Origin: Polynucleobacter sphagniphilus
GTDB lineage: Bacteria; Pseudomonadota; Gammaproteobacteria; Burkholderiales; Burkholderiaceae
DNA length: 64,000 nt
Direction of reading: 5' to 3'
Assembly: GCF_001953355.1 (NCBI RefSeq)
Contig: NZ_MPIY01000017.1
Span: 289,782 to 353,781, forward strand
Shown: positions 57,228 to 64,000 of the stretch, in pieces
Position numbering within the stretch: position 1 is the stretch's first letter
Layout: every line of letters starts with the position of its first letter
Made by a program: the position numbers and the translations under genes
Notes under the pieces: model-generated
What the model saw: the letters and a program-made list of their open reading frames with translations, nothing else
Told to the model about the DNA's origin: nothing
Database searches by the model: none

Positions 57228-59351
57228 ATGAAAAATCATTCTTTAAAGAACACCAGTCGTCGTCAATTTATGCAGCACAGTGCTGCTGTTAGTGGTGCAT
57301 TTGTATTGGGGATGTATCTCCCATTAGCTAGCGATGCTGCTCTTGGAGCAGGAAGTGCCCCAGCCCTTGCAAATGCATGGGTTCGCATTACTCCAGATAA
57401 TCAAATTACCTTAATATGTGCGCGCTCCGAGATGGGTCAGGACGTATATACCTCGATGCCTGCTCTCATTGCTGAAGAGTTAAATTTGCCCTTATCGATG
57501 GTGAAGGTAGAGATTGCCGGTGTTGCGCCGGTTTATATCAATGCATTATTGGGTGGACAAATTACCGGTGGGTCTACCTCAGTGCGTGAGGCTTTTGACA
57601 AGCTCCGCACTGCTGGAGCGGCTACGCGTTCTGTTTTAGTACAAGCGGCCGCTAATCGTTGGAGCGTCTCTGTCGATCAATGTAAGGCGCTCAATGGCAA
57701 GGTAACTGGCCCTGCTGGCAAATCGGCAACTTTTGGTGAATTAGCTGCTGATGCAGCCAAGCTGCCACTGCCTGAGAAACCTGTGCTGAAATCACCAGCG
57801 AATTTCATGGTGATTGGTAAGCAAAGTATGCGTCGTTTAGATACCCCAGCCAAAGTAGCAGGCAAAGCAGTGTTTGGTATCGACGTCAAGATCCCTGGTA
57901 TGGCAATTGCTTCGCTAGCGCAGTGCCCAGTGATTGGTGGCACCCCACTAACAGTTGATAGTTCTGAGGCAATTAAGGTATCCGGTGTGATCAAAGTGGT
58001 GCAAATTTCTGATGGCGTAGCGGTATTGGCAAAAGATTTCTATGCTGCGCGCAAAGGCCGTGATGCACTCAAAATTACTTGGAATGAGGGCCCTGGAGCA
58101 ACCATTTCTAATGCAGGCATGCGTAAACAACTTGAGGCTGGTTTATCAAAGCCGGGTGCAGTTATTAAAGCGGTAGGTGATGCTAGTGCGAATATGGGCA
58201 AAGGCAACACTCTGAGTGCTCAATATTTCATGCCATACCTAGCGCACTCCACCATGGAGCCAGTCAATTGCTCGGCTGACTTTGCGAATGGCAAGTGCAG
58301 AATTATTGGGCCTGTTCAATTTCAGCAAGGCTCGCAAGCGGTTGCAGCTGCAGCAACTGGTTTAAAAACAGAAGACGTTACTGTTGAGACCACTTTCTTG
58401 GGTGGTGGATTTGGCCGAAAACTTGAGTTGGATTTCGTGCGCCAAGCTGCCGAAATCTCAAAAGCTGCTGGGATGCCAGTTAAATTGTTGTGGACTAAAG
58501 AAGATGATATTACCCATGACTTCTACCGTCCAATGAGCGTGCATCATATGGATGCGACCCTGACGGCTGATGGCAAATTAAGCACTCTAAAAGCCAAAAT
58601 GGTTTCTCAATCCGTTACTGCCAGAGCTTTCCCAGTTTTTGTCAAAGACGGTAACGACCCTTTTATGACAGAGGGCTCGGCTAATTTAACGTATGACATT
58701 CCGAATCTTGAAGTTCGCAATGTGATTGAAGATGCTGGTATTCGAGTGGGTTATTGGCGCTCTGTTAGCAATACTCTTAATGCGTTTGCAGTGGAGAGTT
58801 TTATGGATGAAGCGGCAAAAGCTGCTGGTAAAGATCCAGTGGCTTTTAGATTGGCTGCCCTTAATAAAGAGCCCAGAGCTACAGCTGTTTTGAAATTAGC
58901 TGTGCAAAAGTCTGGATATAAATCCAATAGCAAGCATTTTGGGGTTGCGCAAATGGAGTGTTATGGCACTTATTCAGCATGCGTAATCGAGTTAGATCCG
59001 GTTGCTGCGAGTACCAAAGTCAAGAAAATTACTTTTGTCTCAGATTGCGGAATAGCAGTGCATCCAGATCAGGCAAAAGCGCAGCTGACGGGAGGCATCC
59101 TTTATGGCTTAGGTGCAGCTTTGTATGATGAAATCACTATTGAAGCTGGGCGAGTGCAGCAAAATAACTTCAACGATTACCCAAGTATTCGGATGAACCA
59201 AGCCCCAGTAGTTGAGGTGCATTTAGTTGCTAGCCAAGAGAAGCCGGGTGGCTTAGGTGAGGTTGGAGTTCCTTTGGTTGCTCCAGCATTGGTAAATGCA
59301 ATTGCAGCCACTACTGGTCACCGTATCAGGGAGCTACCAATTAAGGTGTAA
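57228..59351 (+). CDS. Molybdopterin aldehyde/isoquinoline oxidoreductase large subunit
   Basis: A 707-residue molybdopterin-cytosine-dinucleotide enzyme of the IorB/aldehyde dehydrogenase type. A Tat signal (SRRQFM, Arg11-Arg12, with hydrophobic AAVSGAFVLGMYLPLA) indicates export of the folded heterodimer. Mo-site segments include LGGQITGGSTSVREAFDKLR, YFMPYLAHSTMEPVNC, TFLGGGFGRKLELDFVRQAAEI and the late GGLGEVGVPLVAPALVNAIAA with the catalytic-Glu motif GLGE. The substrate is unknown; aromatic N-heterocycles or aldehydes are likely. ATG 57228 with AAGGAGA is chosen over a start inside the small subunit. No XdhC-type chaperone or cytochrome gene is adjacent. Confidence 0.88.
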   Translation: MKNHSLKNTSRRQFMQHSAAVSGAFVLGMYLPLASDAALGAGSAPALANAWVRITPDNQITLICARSEMGQDVYTSMPALIAEELNLPLSMVKVEIAGVAPVYINALLGGQITGGSTSVREAFDKLRTAGAATRSVLVQAAANRWSVSVDQCKALNGKVTGPAGKSATFGELAADAAKLPLPEKPVLKSPANFMVIGKQSMRRLDTPAKVAGKAVFGIDVKIPGMAIASLAQCPVIGGTPLTVDSSEAIKVSGVIKVVQISDGVAVLAKDFYAARKGRDALKITWNEGPGATISNAGMRKQLEAGLSKPGAVIKAVGDASANMGKGNTLSAQYFMPYLAHSTMEPVNCSADFANGKCRIIGPVQFQQGSQAVAAAATGLKTEDVTVETTFLGGGFGRKLELDFVRQAAEISKAAGMPVKLLWTKEDDITHDFYRPMSVHHMDATLTADGKLSTLKAKMVSQSVTARAFPVFVKDGNDPFMTEGSANLTYDIPNLEVRNVIEDAGIRVGYWRSVSNTLNAFAVESFMDEAAKAAGKDPVAFRLAALNKEPRATAVLKLAVQKSGYKSNSKHFGVAQMECYGTYSACVIELDPVAASTKVKKITFVSDCGIAVHPDQAKAQLTGGILYGLGAALYDEITIEAGRVQQNNFNDYPSIRMNQAPVVEVHLVASQEKPGGLGEVGVPLVAPALVNAIAATTGHRIRELPIKV

Positions 59352-59377
59352 TGGCCTTTTAGGCTGATCTATCCAGA

Positions 59378-59409
59378 AAAGCGCGCCCTAAGGGTGCGCT
59401 TTCTTTTTG
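59378..59409 (+). terminator. Terminator after the molybdo-hydroxylase genes
   Basis: An 11-bp stem including one G-T pair (59378-59388 with 59392-59402) closes a TAA loop and is followed by a T-rich tract (TTCTTTTTG). 26 bp after the large-subunit stop. Confidence 0.85.
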
Positions 59410-59418
59410 TGCCTCATC

Positions 59419-59424
59419 TACAAT
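59419..59424 (+). promoter_or_regulatory. TACAAT -10-like element 9 nt before argJ
   Basis: TACAAT, then TATCCAATC, then the argJ ATG; no Shine-Dalgarno. Just downstream of a terminator, so argJ needs its own promoter here. Candidate near-leaderless start. Confidence 0.4.
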
Positions 59425-59433
59425 TATCCAATC

Positions 59434-60669
59434 ATGACAGTTAATTTACCTCTCCCCCAAAAAAACGATCTTAAGCCTGTAAAGGGTTTTGAGATGGGCA
59501 TTGCCCAAGCTGGTATTAAAAAGGCAAACCGAAAAGACTTATTGGTGATGACCTTGGCCCCTGGCTCACAAGTTGCCGGTGTCTTTACTCTCAATCGATT
59601 CTGCGCGGCGCCTGTTCAAGTATGTCGTGAGCATTTAGCTCAAGATGGTCGTAATGGGGAAATACGTGCCCTAGTTGTGAACACTGGAAATGCGAACGCC
59701 GGTACTGGTGAGACCGGTATGAAACATGCTTTAGAAACATGCGCTGCACTAGCAAAAGATCTCAATTTAAACCCAGAGCAGGTCTTGCCGTTTTCAACGG
59801 GCGTGATCCTAGAGCCTTTGCCAATTGAGAAAATTGTGTCGGCATTACCAGCCGCAGTTGCAAACTTGGGTGAGGATCATTGGTTCGATGCGGCAGAAGC
59901 CATCATGACTACAGATACCCAGCCTAAGGCAGCATCAGTAGTGGTTCAAACATCTGCTGGTCCAGTGACCATAACAGGTATTTGTAAGGGCGCCGGGATG
60001 ATTCATCCTAATATGGCGACGATGCTTGGTTTTATTGCTAGCGATGTTGGTTTTGCCCCTGGCCTGCTGACTAGTCTTACTCGTGAAGTGGCTGATCAAT
60101 CTTTTAACGCCATTACCATTGATGGTGATACCTCTACTAATGATTCCTTCATCATTATGGCTACCGGTCAATCTAGTGTGCAGATTGCCTCAGTCACTGA
60201 CCCAAATTACGGTGTAGTTAAAGATGCCTTGCTTGGATTAGCTCGTAAGTTGGCGCAAATGATTGTACGTGATGGCGAAGGAGCTACTAAATTCATGACG
60301 ATTGAAGTCATTGGTGGCAAGACCCAGGAAGAATGTCGTTTAGTGGCTAAGGCTGTTTCCCATTCCCCTTTAGTTAAAACAGCCTTCTTTGCAAGTGATC
60401 CGAATCTGGGTCGTATATTAGCGGCCATTGGTTATGCTGGCATTGATGACTTGGATGTCAATCGGGTTCAAATGTGGCTTGGTGATGTTTGGGTTGCAAA
60501 AGATGGTGGCCGTAACCCGTCTTACCAAGAGGCTGATGGTCAAAGGGTGATGAAAGAGTCTGAAATTACGGTAAAGATTGATTTGGGGCGCGGAAATGCA
60601 ACTCAAACGATGTGGACTTGTGATCTTTCGCATGACTATGTTTCGATTAACGCAGATTACCGTTCATAA
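59434..60669 (+). CDS. argJ: Bifunctional glutamate N-acetyltransferase / ornithine acetyltransferase
   Basis: A 411-residue ArgJ that recycles the acetyl group from N-acetylornithine to glutamate in arginine synthesis. The self-cleavage site lies in [17 protein letters not shown], where Thr196 becomes the nucleophile of the beta chain. [15 protein letters not shown] and FATDPN-like [20 protein letters not shown] are conserved. ATG 59434 matches homologues better than an upstream start at 59407. Downstream are the DUF815 and mutT genes. Confidence 0.96.
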   Translation: MTVNLPLPQKNDLKPVKGFEMGIAQAGIKKANRKDLLVMTLAPGSQVAGVFTLNRFCAAPVQVCREHLAQDGRNGEIRALVVNTGNANAGTGETGMKHALETCAALAKDLNLNPEQVLPFSTGVILEPLPIEKIVSALPAAVANLGEDHWFDAAEAIMTTDTQPKAASVVVQTSAGPVTITGICKGAGMIHPNMATMLGFIASDVGFAPGLLTSLTREVADQSFNAITIDGDTSTNDSFIIMATGQSSVQIASVTDPNYGVVKDALLGLARKLAQMIVRDGEGATKFMTIEVIGGKTQEECRLVAKAVSHSPLVKTAFFASDPNLGRILAAIGYAGIDDLDVNRVQMWLGDVWVAKDGGRNPSYQEADGQRVMKESEITVKIDLGRGNATQTMWTCDLSHDYVSINADYRS

Positions 60670-60683
60670 GGAATGTATTAAAC

Positions 60684-61541
60684 ATGAACGAAAAATTAGA
60701 GCAACTCCTCAATCATTTAGAAACATTTTTACCTAAGCCGCTCACCGAAGAGCAATGGCAGTCATCCCCCGCATTTAGATGGCGCCGTCGCGATAGTATT
60801 TTTGGCAGCATCGGTTATTTGCAGGCAGTAAAACACGTCTCAGATATCACTTTTGATGATTTGCAGAATATTGATCGTCAGCGCGATGCCATTCGTGACA
60901 ACACAAGAAATTTCATTAATAAGAAACCAGCTAATAATATTTTGTTAACTGGCGCTAGAGGCACTGGAAAATCTTCACTAATCAAGGCGAGCTTGCATGA
61001 ATTCGCTTCTCAGGGCTTGCGTCTGGTTGAAGTGGAAAAAGAGCATTTGGCTGATTTGGCCGATATCACCGATCTTTTGGGGGATCGACCAGAGCGCTTT
61101 ATTATTTTTTGCGATGACTTGTCTTTTGAAGATGGCGAATCTGGGTACAAGGCCATGAAGTCAGCGCTAGATGGCTCTGTATCAGCGCAATCGGATAACA
61201 CCTTGATCTACGCTACATCCAATCGTCGCCATCTCTTGCCTGAGTATATGAAAGACAATCTGAGTTATGCGCATAGCGATGATGGTGAGATTCATCCAGG
61301 TGAAGTAGTGGAAGAAAAAATCTCTTTGTCGGAGCGTTTTGGTTTATGGCTTTCTTTTTATCCGCCAAAGCAAGACGAGTATTTAATGATTGTGGCGCAT
61401 TGGCTAAAGCATTTTGGCTTGAATGATGCTCAAGTTGAAGCGGCTCGTCCTGAAGCTTTAGTATGGGCCTTAGAGCGAGGCTCACGTTCGGGTAGAGTTG
61501 CATGGCAGTTTGCGAAGCATTGGGCTGGTGCACAAGCCTAA
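60684..61541 (+). CDS. DUF815 family AAA-type ATPase
   Basis: A 285-residue P-loop protein. NNILLTGARGTGKSSLIKASLHEF is Walker A, RFIIFCDDLSFEDGESGYKAMKSALDG is Walker B, and IYATSNRRHLLPEYM is sensor 1. The whole length matches the DUF815 family, whose function is unknown. It recurs between argJ and mutT in many betaproteobacteria, so the link is conserved but unexplained. AAGGA precedes the ATG by 11 nt; 14 bp after argJ. Confidence 0.9.
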   Translation: MNEKLEQLLNHLETFLPKPLTEEQWQSSPAFRWRRRDSIFGSIGYLQAVKHVSDITFDDLQNIDRQRDAIRDNTRNFINKKPANNILLTGARGTGKSSLIKASLHEFASQGLRLVEVEKEHLADLADITDLLGDRPERFIIFCDDLSFEDGESGYKAMKSALDGSVSAQSDNTLIYATSNRRHLLPEYMKDNLSYAHSDDGEIHPGEVVEEKISLSERFGLWLSFYPPKQDEYLMIVAHWLKHFGLNDAQVEAARPEALVWALERGSRSGRVAWQFAKHWAGAQA

Positions 61542-61549
61542 GATAGTTC

Positions 61550-61972
61550 ATGACAGCTTCCCCATCAAATCGCCCCGTCACCGAAGTAGCCGCTGGAATT
61601 CTCCTGGATTCTGAGGGTCGATACTTATTGGGGCAACGCCCTGAAGGTAAGCCTTATGCTGGCTATTGGGAAGTGCCTGGCGGGAAGATTGAAAAAGGGG
61701 AGACTGTTTTTGAGGCCCTCAAGCGAGAGTTAAAAGAAGAGCTCGGTATTGAAATTTTAGATAGCCAAGAACTTACTGTCCTAGAGCATGATTATCCCCA
61801 TGCCTATGTTCGCCTTCACGTCAGTGTCATTCGCAATTGGTGTGGGACCCCAGCGGGTTGCGAGGGCCAGCAGTTATCTTGGCAACTACTATCCCAAGAT
61901 CGCCCCAGTGTTGAACCTATGTTGCCAGCCGCCTGGCCAATGCTTGAAAAACTAAAGTTGTTATTGGTTTAA
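61550..61972 (+). CDS. mutT: Nudix hydrolase, MutT-type 8-oxo-dGTP diphosphatase
   Basis: A 140-residue Nudix protein. The Nudix box is complete in GGKIEKGETVFEALKRELKEELGIEI. It hydrolyses 8-oxo-dGTP to prevent A:T to C:G mutations; VAAGILLDSEGRYLLGQRPEGKPYAGYWEVPGGK is the MutT-type start. It follows the DUF815 gene by 8 bp. The IS21 element lies just downstream. Confidence 0.92.
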   Translation: MTASPSNRPVTEVAAGILLDSEGRYLLGQRPEGKPYAGYWEVPGGKIEKGETVFEALKRELKEELGIEILDSQELTVLEHDYPHAYVRLHVSVIRNWCGTPAGCEGQQLSWQLLSQDRPSVEPMLPAAWPMLEKLKLLLV

Positions 61973-61996
61973 AGCTGACAGAGTGTCAGTCTAAAT

Positions 61997-62028
61997 GGCA
62001 CATCGGTATTAACGAGTTGTGCCTTTTT
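61997..62028 (+). terminator. Weak terminator after mutT
   Basis: GGCACA (61997-62002) and TGTGCC (62018-62023) form a short stem followed by five T. A separate mini-palindrome CTGACA-GAG-TGTCAG lies at 61975-61989. One or both could belong to the IS end instead of the mutT operon. Confidence 0.4.
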
Positions 62029-62075
62029 ATCACGATCCGATTTTAAGAAGCGAACAGAGAGCAGATTGCGTATTT

Positions 62076-62114
62076 CAGCGATCGTGACCGCCTGTTTCAG
62101 ATTCAGCGTGACCG
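62076..62114. repeat. Subterminal direct repeats of the IS21 element
   Basis: CAGCGATCGTGACCG (62076-62090) and TTCAGCGTGACCG (62102-62114) are near copies 26 bp apart; an inverted GCGGTCACGAT overlaps the istB stop (62155-62165). Multiple repeats near the ends are typical of IS21-family transposase-binding sites. Confidence 0.6.
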
Positions 62115-62158
62115 TCAAGGCTCTAGTATTTGAAGGCTCAGTTATTGTAGTTTAGCGG

Positions 62159-62929
62159 TCACGATGCCTTCTGTTTTTTGACGGTTTCCGCCGTGTTTTC
62201 CACCTCTTGCTTGCGCATGGATTCACCCTTGAGTTTGATCTTATGGCTTTGATGGACGATGCGATCAAGGATTGCGTCAGCCAAGGTGGGATCATTTAAA
62301 TACTCATGCCAGTGCTCCACTGGAAGCTGGCTGGTAATGATGGTGGACTTGGTACCAACACGATCATCCATGATTTCTAGAAGGTCGGAGCGCTCTTCTT
62401 GGTTTAAGGGGTGCAAACCCCAGTCATCTAAGATCAGTAAATCAACTTTCGCAATCGATTGGAGTTTGCGTGTGAAGGTGCCGTCAGCATGTGCTACTCG
62501 AAGCTCTTCAAAGATACGGGGTACGCGCATATTCAGAGCCGAGAAGCCAGAGCGGCAGGCTTGTAATCCTAGGGCGCTGGCTAGCCAAGTCTTACCCACG
62601 CCAGCAGGACCAGTGAGCAAAATACTTTGAGCCCCTCTAATCCAATCGCAACTAGCAAAGCTAGCCACCTGCTTTTTATCTAAGCCTCTACCAGGGCGGT
62701 AATCGACATCTTCTAGGCAAGCGGTAGAGACCTTGAGCTTGGCACTTTTAAGCAGCCTTGCCTGTTTCTTATTCTCGCGGTAGGTGAGCTCTCGATCGAC
62801 CAATAAACCCAAACGCTCTTCAAACGAGAGGTCATCTGATGCTCTTTGTGTAAATTGCTCTTGTAGGCCAAGAACCATGCCCTCTAGTCTTAAGGCTTGA
62901 AGCTGGGAGATGGTATGTTGATGAAGCAT
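62159..62929 (-). CDS. istB: IS21 family transposition helper ATPase IstB
   Basis: A 256-residue AAA+ protein that chooses the target and stimulates Ist[24 protein letters not shown] is Walker [16 protein letters not shown]alker B, and [44 protein letters not shown] the sensor region typical of IstB. The frame is intact. AAGGAAA precedes the ATG. It begins 52 bp after istA. Confidence 0.95.
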   Translation of the reverse strand: MLHQHTISQLQALRLEGMVLGLQEQFTQRASDDLSFEERLGLLVDRELTYRENKKQARLLKSAKLKVSTACLEDVDYRPGRGLDKKQVASFASCDWIRGAQSILLTGPAGVGKTWLASALGLQACRSGFSALNMRVPRIFEELRVAHADGTFTRKLQSIAKVDLLILDDWGLHPLNQEERSDLLEIMDDRVGTKSTIITSQLPVEHWHEYLNDPTLADAILDRIVHQSHKIKLKGESMRKQEVENTAETVKKQKAS

Positions 62930-62981
62930 GTGATTTTCCTTCTTTCAGTTTTGCTGCTGGTTAAAAATTAGTGGAGATGCT

Positions 62982-64000
62982 TTAGTGGTAATACTTGGGT
63001 CCGCGCACGTTCTCATGCAAAGGTATTTGTTGGGAGCTCTTTTTGTTGGCGGTCACTTTGCCTGCCTTGGCTAAGTCCAGCTTGGTCGCCAAGATGTTGC
63101 GCACGCTCTTTTGGGTCATAGCGTTATTAGCTACTGCGATAGCGCAAGCCGCTTCTAAACGCTCTTTGCCATATGATTTTGATAGATTGAGCAAACCAAG
63201 ACAGGCGCGATAAGCGAGCTCGGGATAGGCTTTCTGATGCAGCAGGTGCGACACTAAGGATTGAGTAAATGCACCGATCCCCTGGCCCCAGTTCAGCAGA
63301 CGCTCTGAACTCCATTCCAGATGAGCCTCGTGTGCTTTGGGCATATGCTCAGGCACAGTAGTTTGAGAAGATAGCCCATGGCTATAGCCCGTGCGCATCA
63401 CGCGCACATGGGCGGCAATGCGTTTGCCCTCGCAGAGGATTTCCACTACGGTGGGGGTGACCCGCAGCTCGACTGCTTTGCGCGCATATTGATAAGGCAC
63501 GCTGTAATAGTGGTGCTCTAACTCGACATGGTAATCAATGCCTACCTTGGCTTTTTTCCAGGAGCAGGACTCAAAGATCGTCGCAGGCAAAGATTTGAGT
63601 GCGGGTTTATCAATCGCTTCAAAGGCGCTACGGCGATTGCCAGGCAGCTTCTTGAAGGGGCGGGTATTGAGCTCTTCCAGTAAATGGGCAATGGCAATAT
63701 TGAGATCAGCCAAGCTAAAGAACTGCTGGTGGCGCAATCTGGCTAAGATCCAGCGCTCGACTACTTGTACGCCCACTTCGACCTTGCTCTTATCTTGCGG
63801 TTTGCGCGGCCGGGCCGGGATTACGGCACAGCCGTAATGAGCGGCGAACTCGGCGTACGATCTGCCCACTTGCGGTTCATAGCGATCGGGGTTGGCAACT
63901 AGGCTTCTCGGATTATCGGGAACGATGACCTGCGTTACCCCACCAAAATACTCAAAGGCTTTGCGCTGGCCCAATAGCCAATCTTCGGTCTTTTGCGCTC
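62982..64000 (-). CDS. istA: IS21 family transposase IstA, C-terminal part (partial)
   Basis: The frame runs open to the window edge, so the N-terminal helix-turn-helix and first catalytic Asp are missing. Visible are FGGVTQVIVPDNPRSLV (second catalytic Asp with the conserved D-N) and ARPRKPQDKSKVEVGVQVVERWIL (catalytic Glu region), then the Mu-transposase-like C-terminal beta domain (DYHVELEHHYYSVPYQYARKAVELRVTPTVVEIL). No frameshift is seen in this part. Cut-and-paste or copy-out transposition cannot be told from here. Confidence 0.93.
   Translation of the reverse strand, partial: AQKTEDWLLGQRKAFEYFGGVTQVIVPDNPRSLVANPDRYEPQVGRSYAEFAAHYGCAVIPARPRKPQDKSKVEVGVQVVERWILARLRHQQFFSLADLNIAIAHLLEELNTRPFKKLPGNRRSAFEAIDKPALKSLPATIFESCSWKKAKVGIDYHVELEHHYYSVPYQYARKAVELRVTPTVVEILCEGKRIAAHVRVMRTGYSHGLSSQTTVPEHMPKAHEAHLEWSSERLLNWGQGIGAFTQSLVSHLLHQKAYPELAYRACLGLLNLSKSYGKERLEAACAIAVANNAMTQKSVRNILATKLDLAKAGKVTANKKSSQQIPLHENVRGPKYYH

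Larger units (their letters stand above)
62030..64000 (-). mobile_element. IS21-family insertion sequence (right edge truncated by window)
   Basis: istA and istB in the standard order on the minus strand. The outer end lies somewhere in 61973-62158; I cannot fix the terminal dinucleotide. The other end and any target duplication are beyond the window. The element sits 3' of mutT, where an insertion would leave the argJ operon intact. Confidence 0.8.

Noticed and set aside
62259..62630. 123-codon frame antisense to istB
   Set aside because: Shadow ORF; Ser/Arg-rich and antisense to the ATPase motifs.
1..64000. CRISPR array, prophage, toxin-antitoxin or defence island
   Set aside because: No regularly spaced repeats, phage genes or defence domains were seen; apart from the IS21 edge the window is core genome.

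Overview
The window looks like core chromosome of a betaproteobacterium in Burkholderiaceae, most likely a Polynucleobacter-type freshwater bacterium with a compact genome and moderate-to-low GC. This rests on the gene order (petABC-sspAB, rpe-trpEGDC, a complete mraZ-to-ftsZ cell-wall cluster with a peroxiredoxin before lpxC, then dciA-secA), the very short intergenic gaps, and protein sequences typical of that group. The genus is an inference; no database search was possible.

Layout. 1-1.7 kb: end of a tripartite RND efflux operon (adaptor tail and outer-membrane lipoprotein), closed by a strong terminator. 1.8-6.3 kb: mscL, then petABC (cytochrome bc1) and sspAB, followed by a tRNA-Thr. 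6.5-9.3 kb: a TPR/glycosyltransferase-like protein and a convergent MHS-family transporter. 9.3-14.3 kb (minus): hemA-prfA-prmC-grxD-rmuC. 14.3-19.1 kb: a small membrane protein, then minus-strand ubiH-like/dsbC/M61 peptidase/ung. 19.2-21.4 kb: ychF, a winged-helix protein and an unknown membrane protein. 21.3-26.0 kb (minus): rpe-trpE-trpG-trpD-trpC. 26.0-28.9 kb: apaG, a 37-residue membrane ORF, mltA and an M20 amidohydrolase. 28.9-33.4 kb: biotin genes, bioAFD on minus and divergent bioB on plus; bioA carries a frameshift in a run of seven T. 33.4-34.0 kb: coq7. 34.3-51.7 kb: the dcw cluster mraZ-rsmH-ftsL-ftsI-murE-murF-mraY-murD-ftsW-murG-murC-ddl-ftsQ-ftsA-ftsZ, with mostly 4-nt overlaps. 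51.8-56.6 kb: peroxiredoxin, lpxC, dciA (minus) and secA. 56.8-59.4 kb: a two-gene molybdo-hydroxylase cassette between terminators. 59.4-62.0 kb: argJ, a DUF815 ATPase and mutT. 62-64 kb: an IS21-family element (istB, istA) running off the right edge.

Most of the window is housekeeping, and I see no clear new multi-gene system. The most interesting signals are regulatory. A perfect LexA-type palindrome (CTGT-N8-ACAG) lies upstream of the dcw cluster. A 10-bp-periodic MraZ operator runs into the mraZ GTG start codon. Several genes (hemA, ubiH, ychF, rpe, argJ, an unknown membrane protein) have a -10-like hexamer only 6-9 nt before an ATG with no Shine-Dalgarno, suggesting leaderless mRNAs. 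A large stem-loop sits between ftsZ and the peroxiredoxin gene. The bioA frameshift in a homopolymer is either decay, an assembly error or a slippage site. No intergenic stretch exceeds about 300 bases; the longest, 34019-34288, holds the LexA-like box, a second palindrome and the mraZ promoter/operator.
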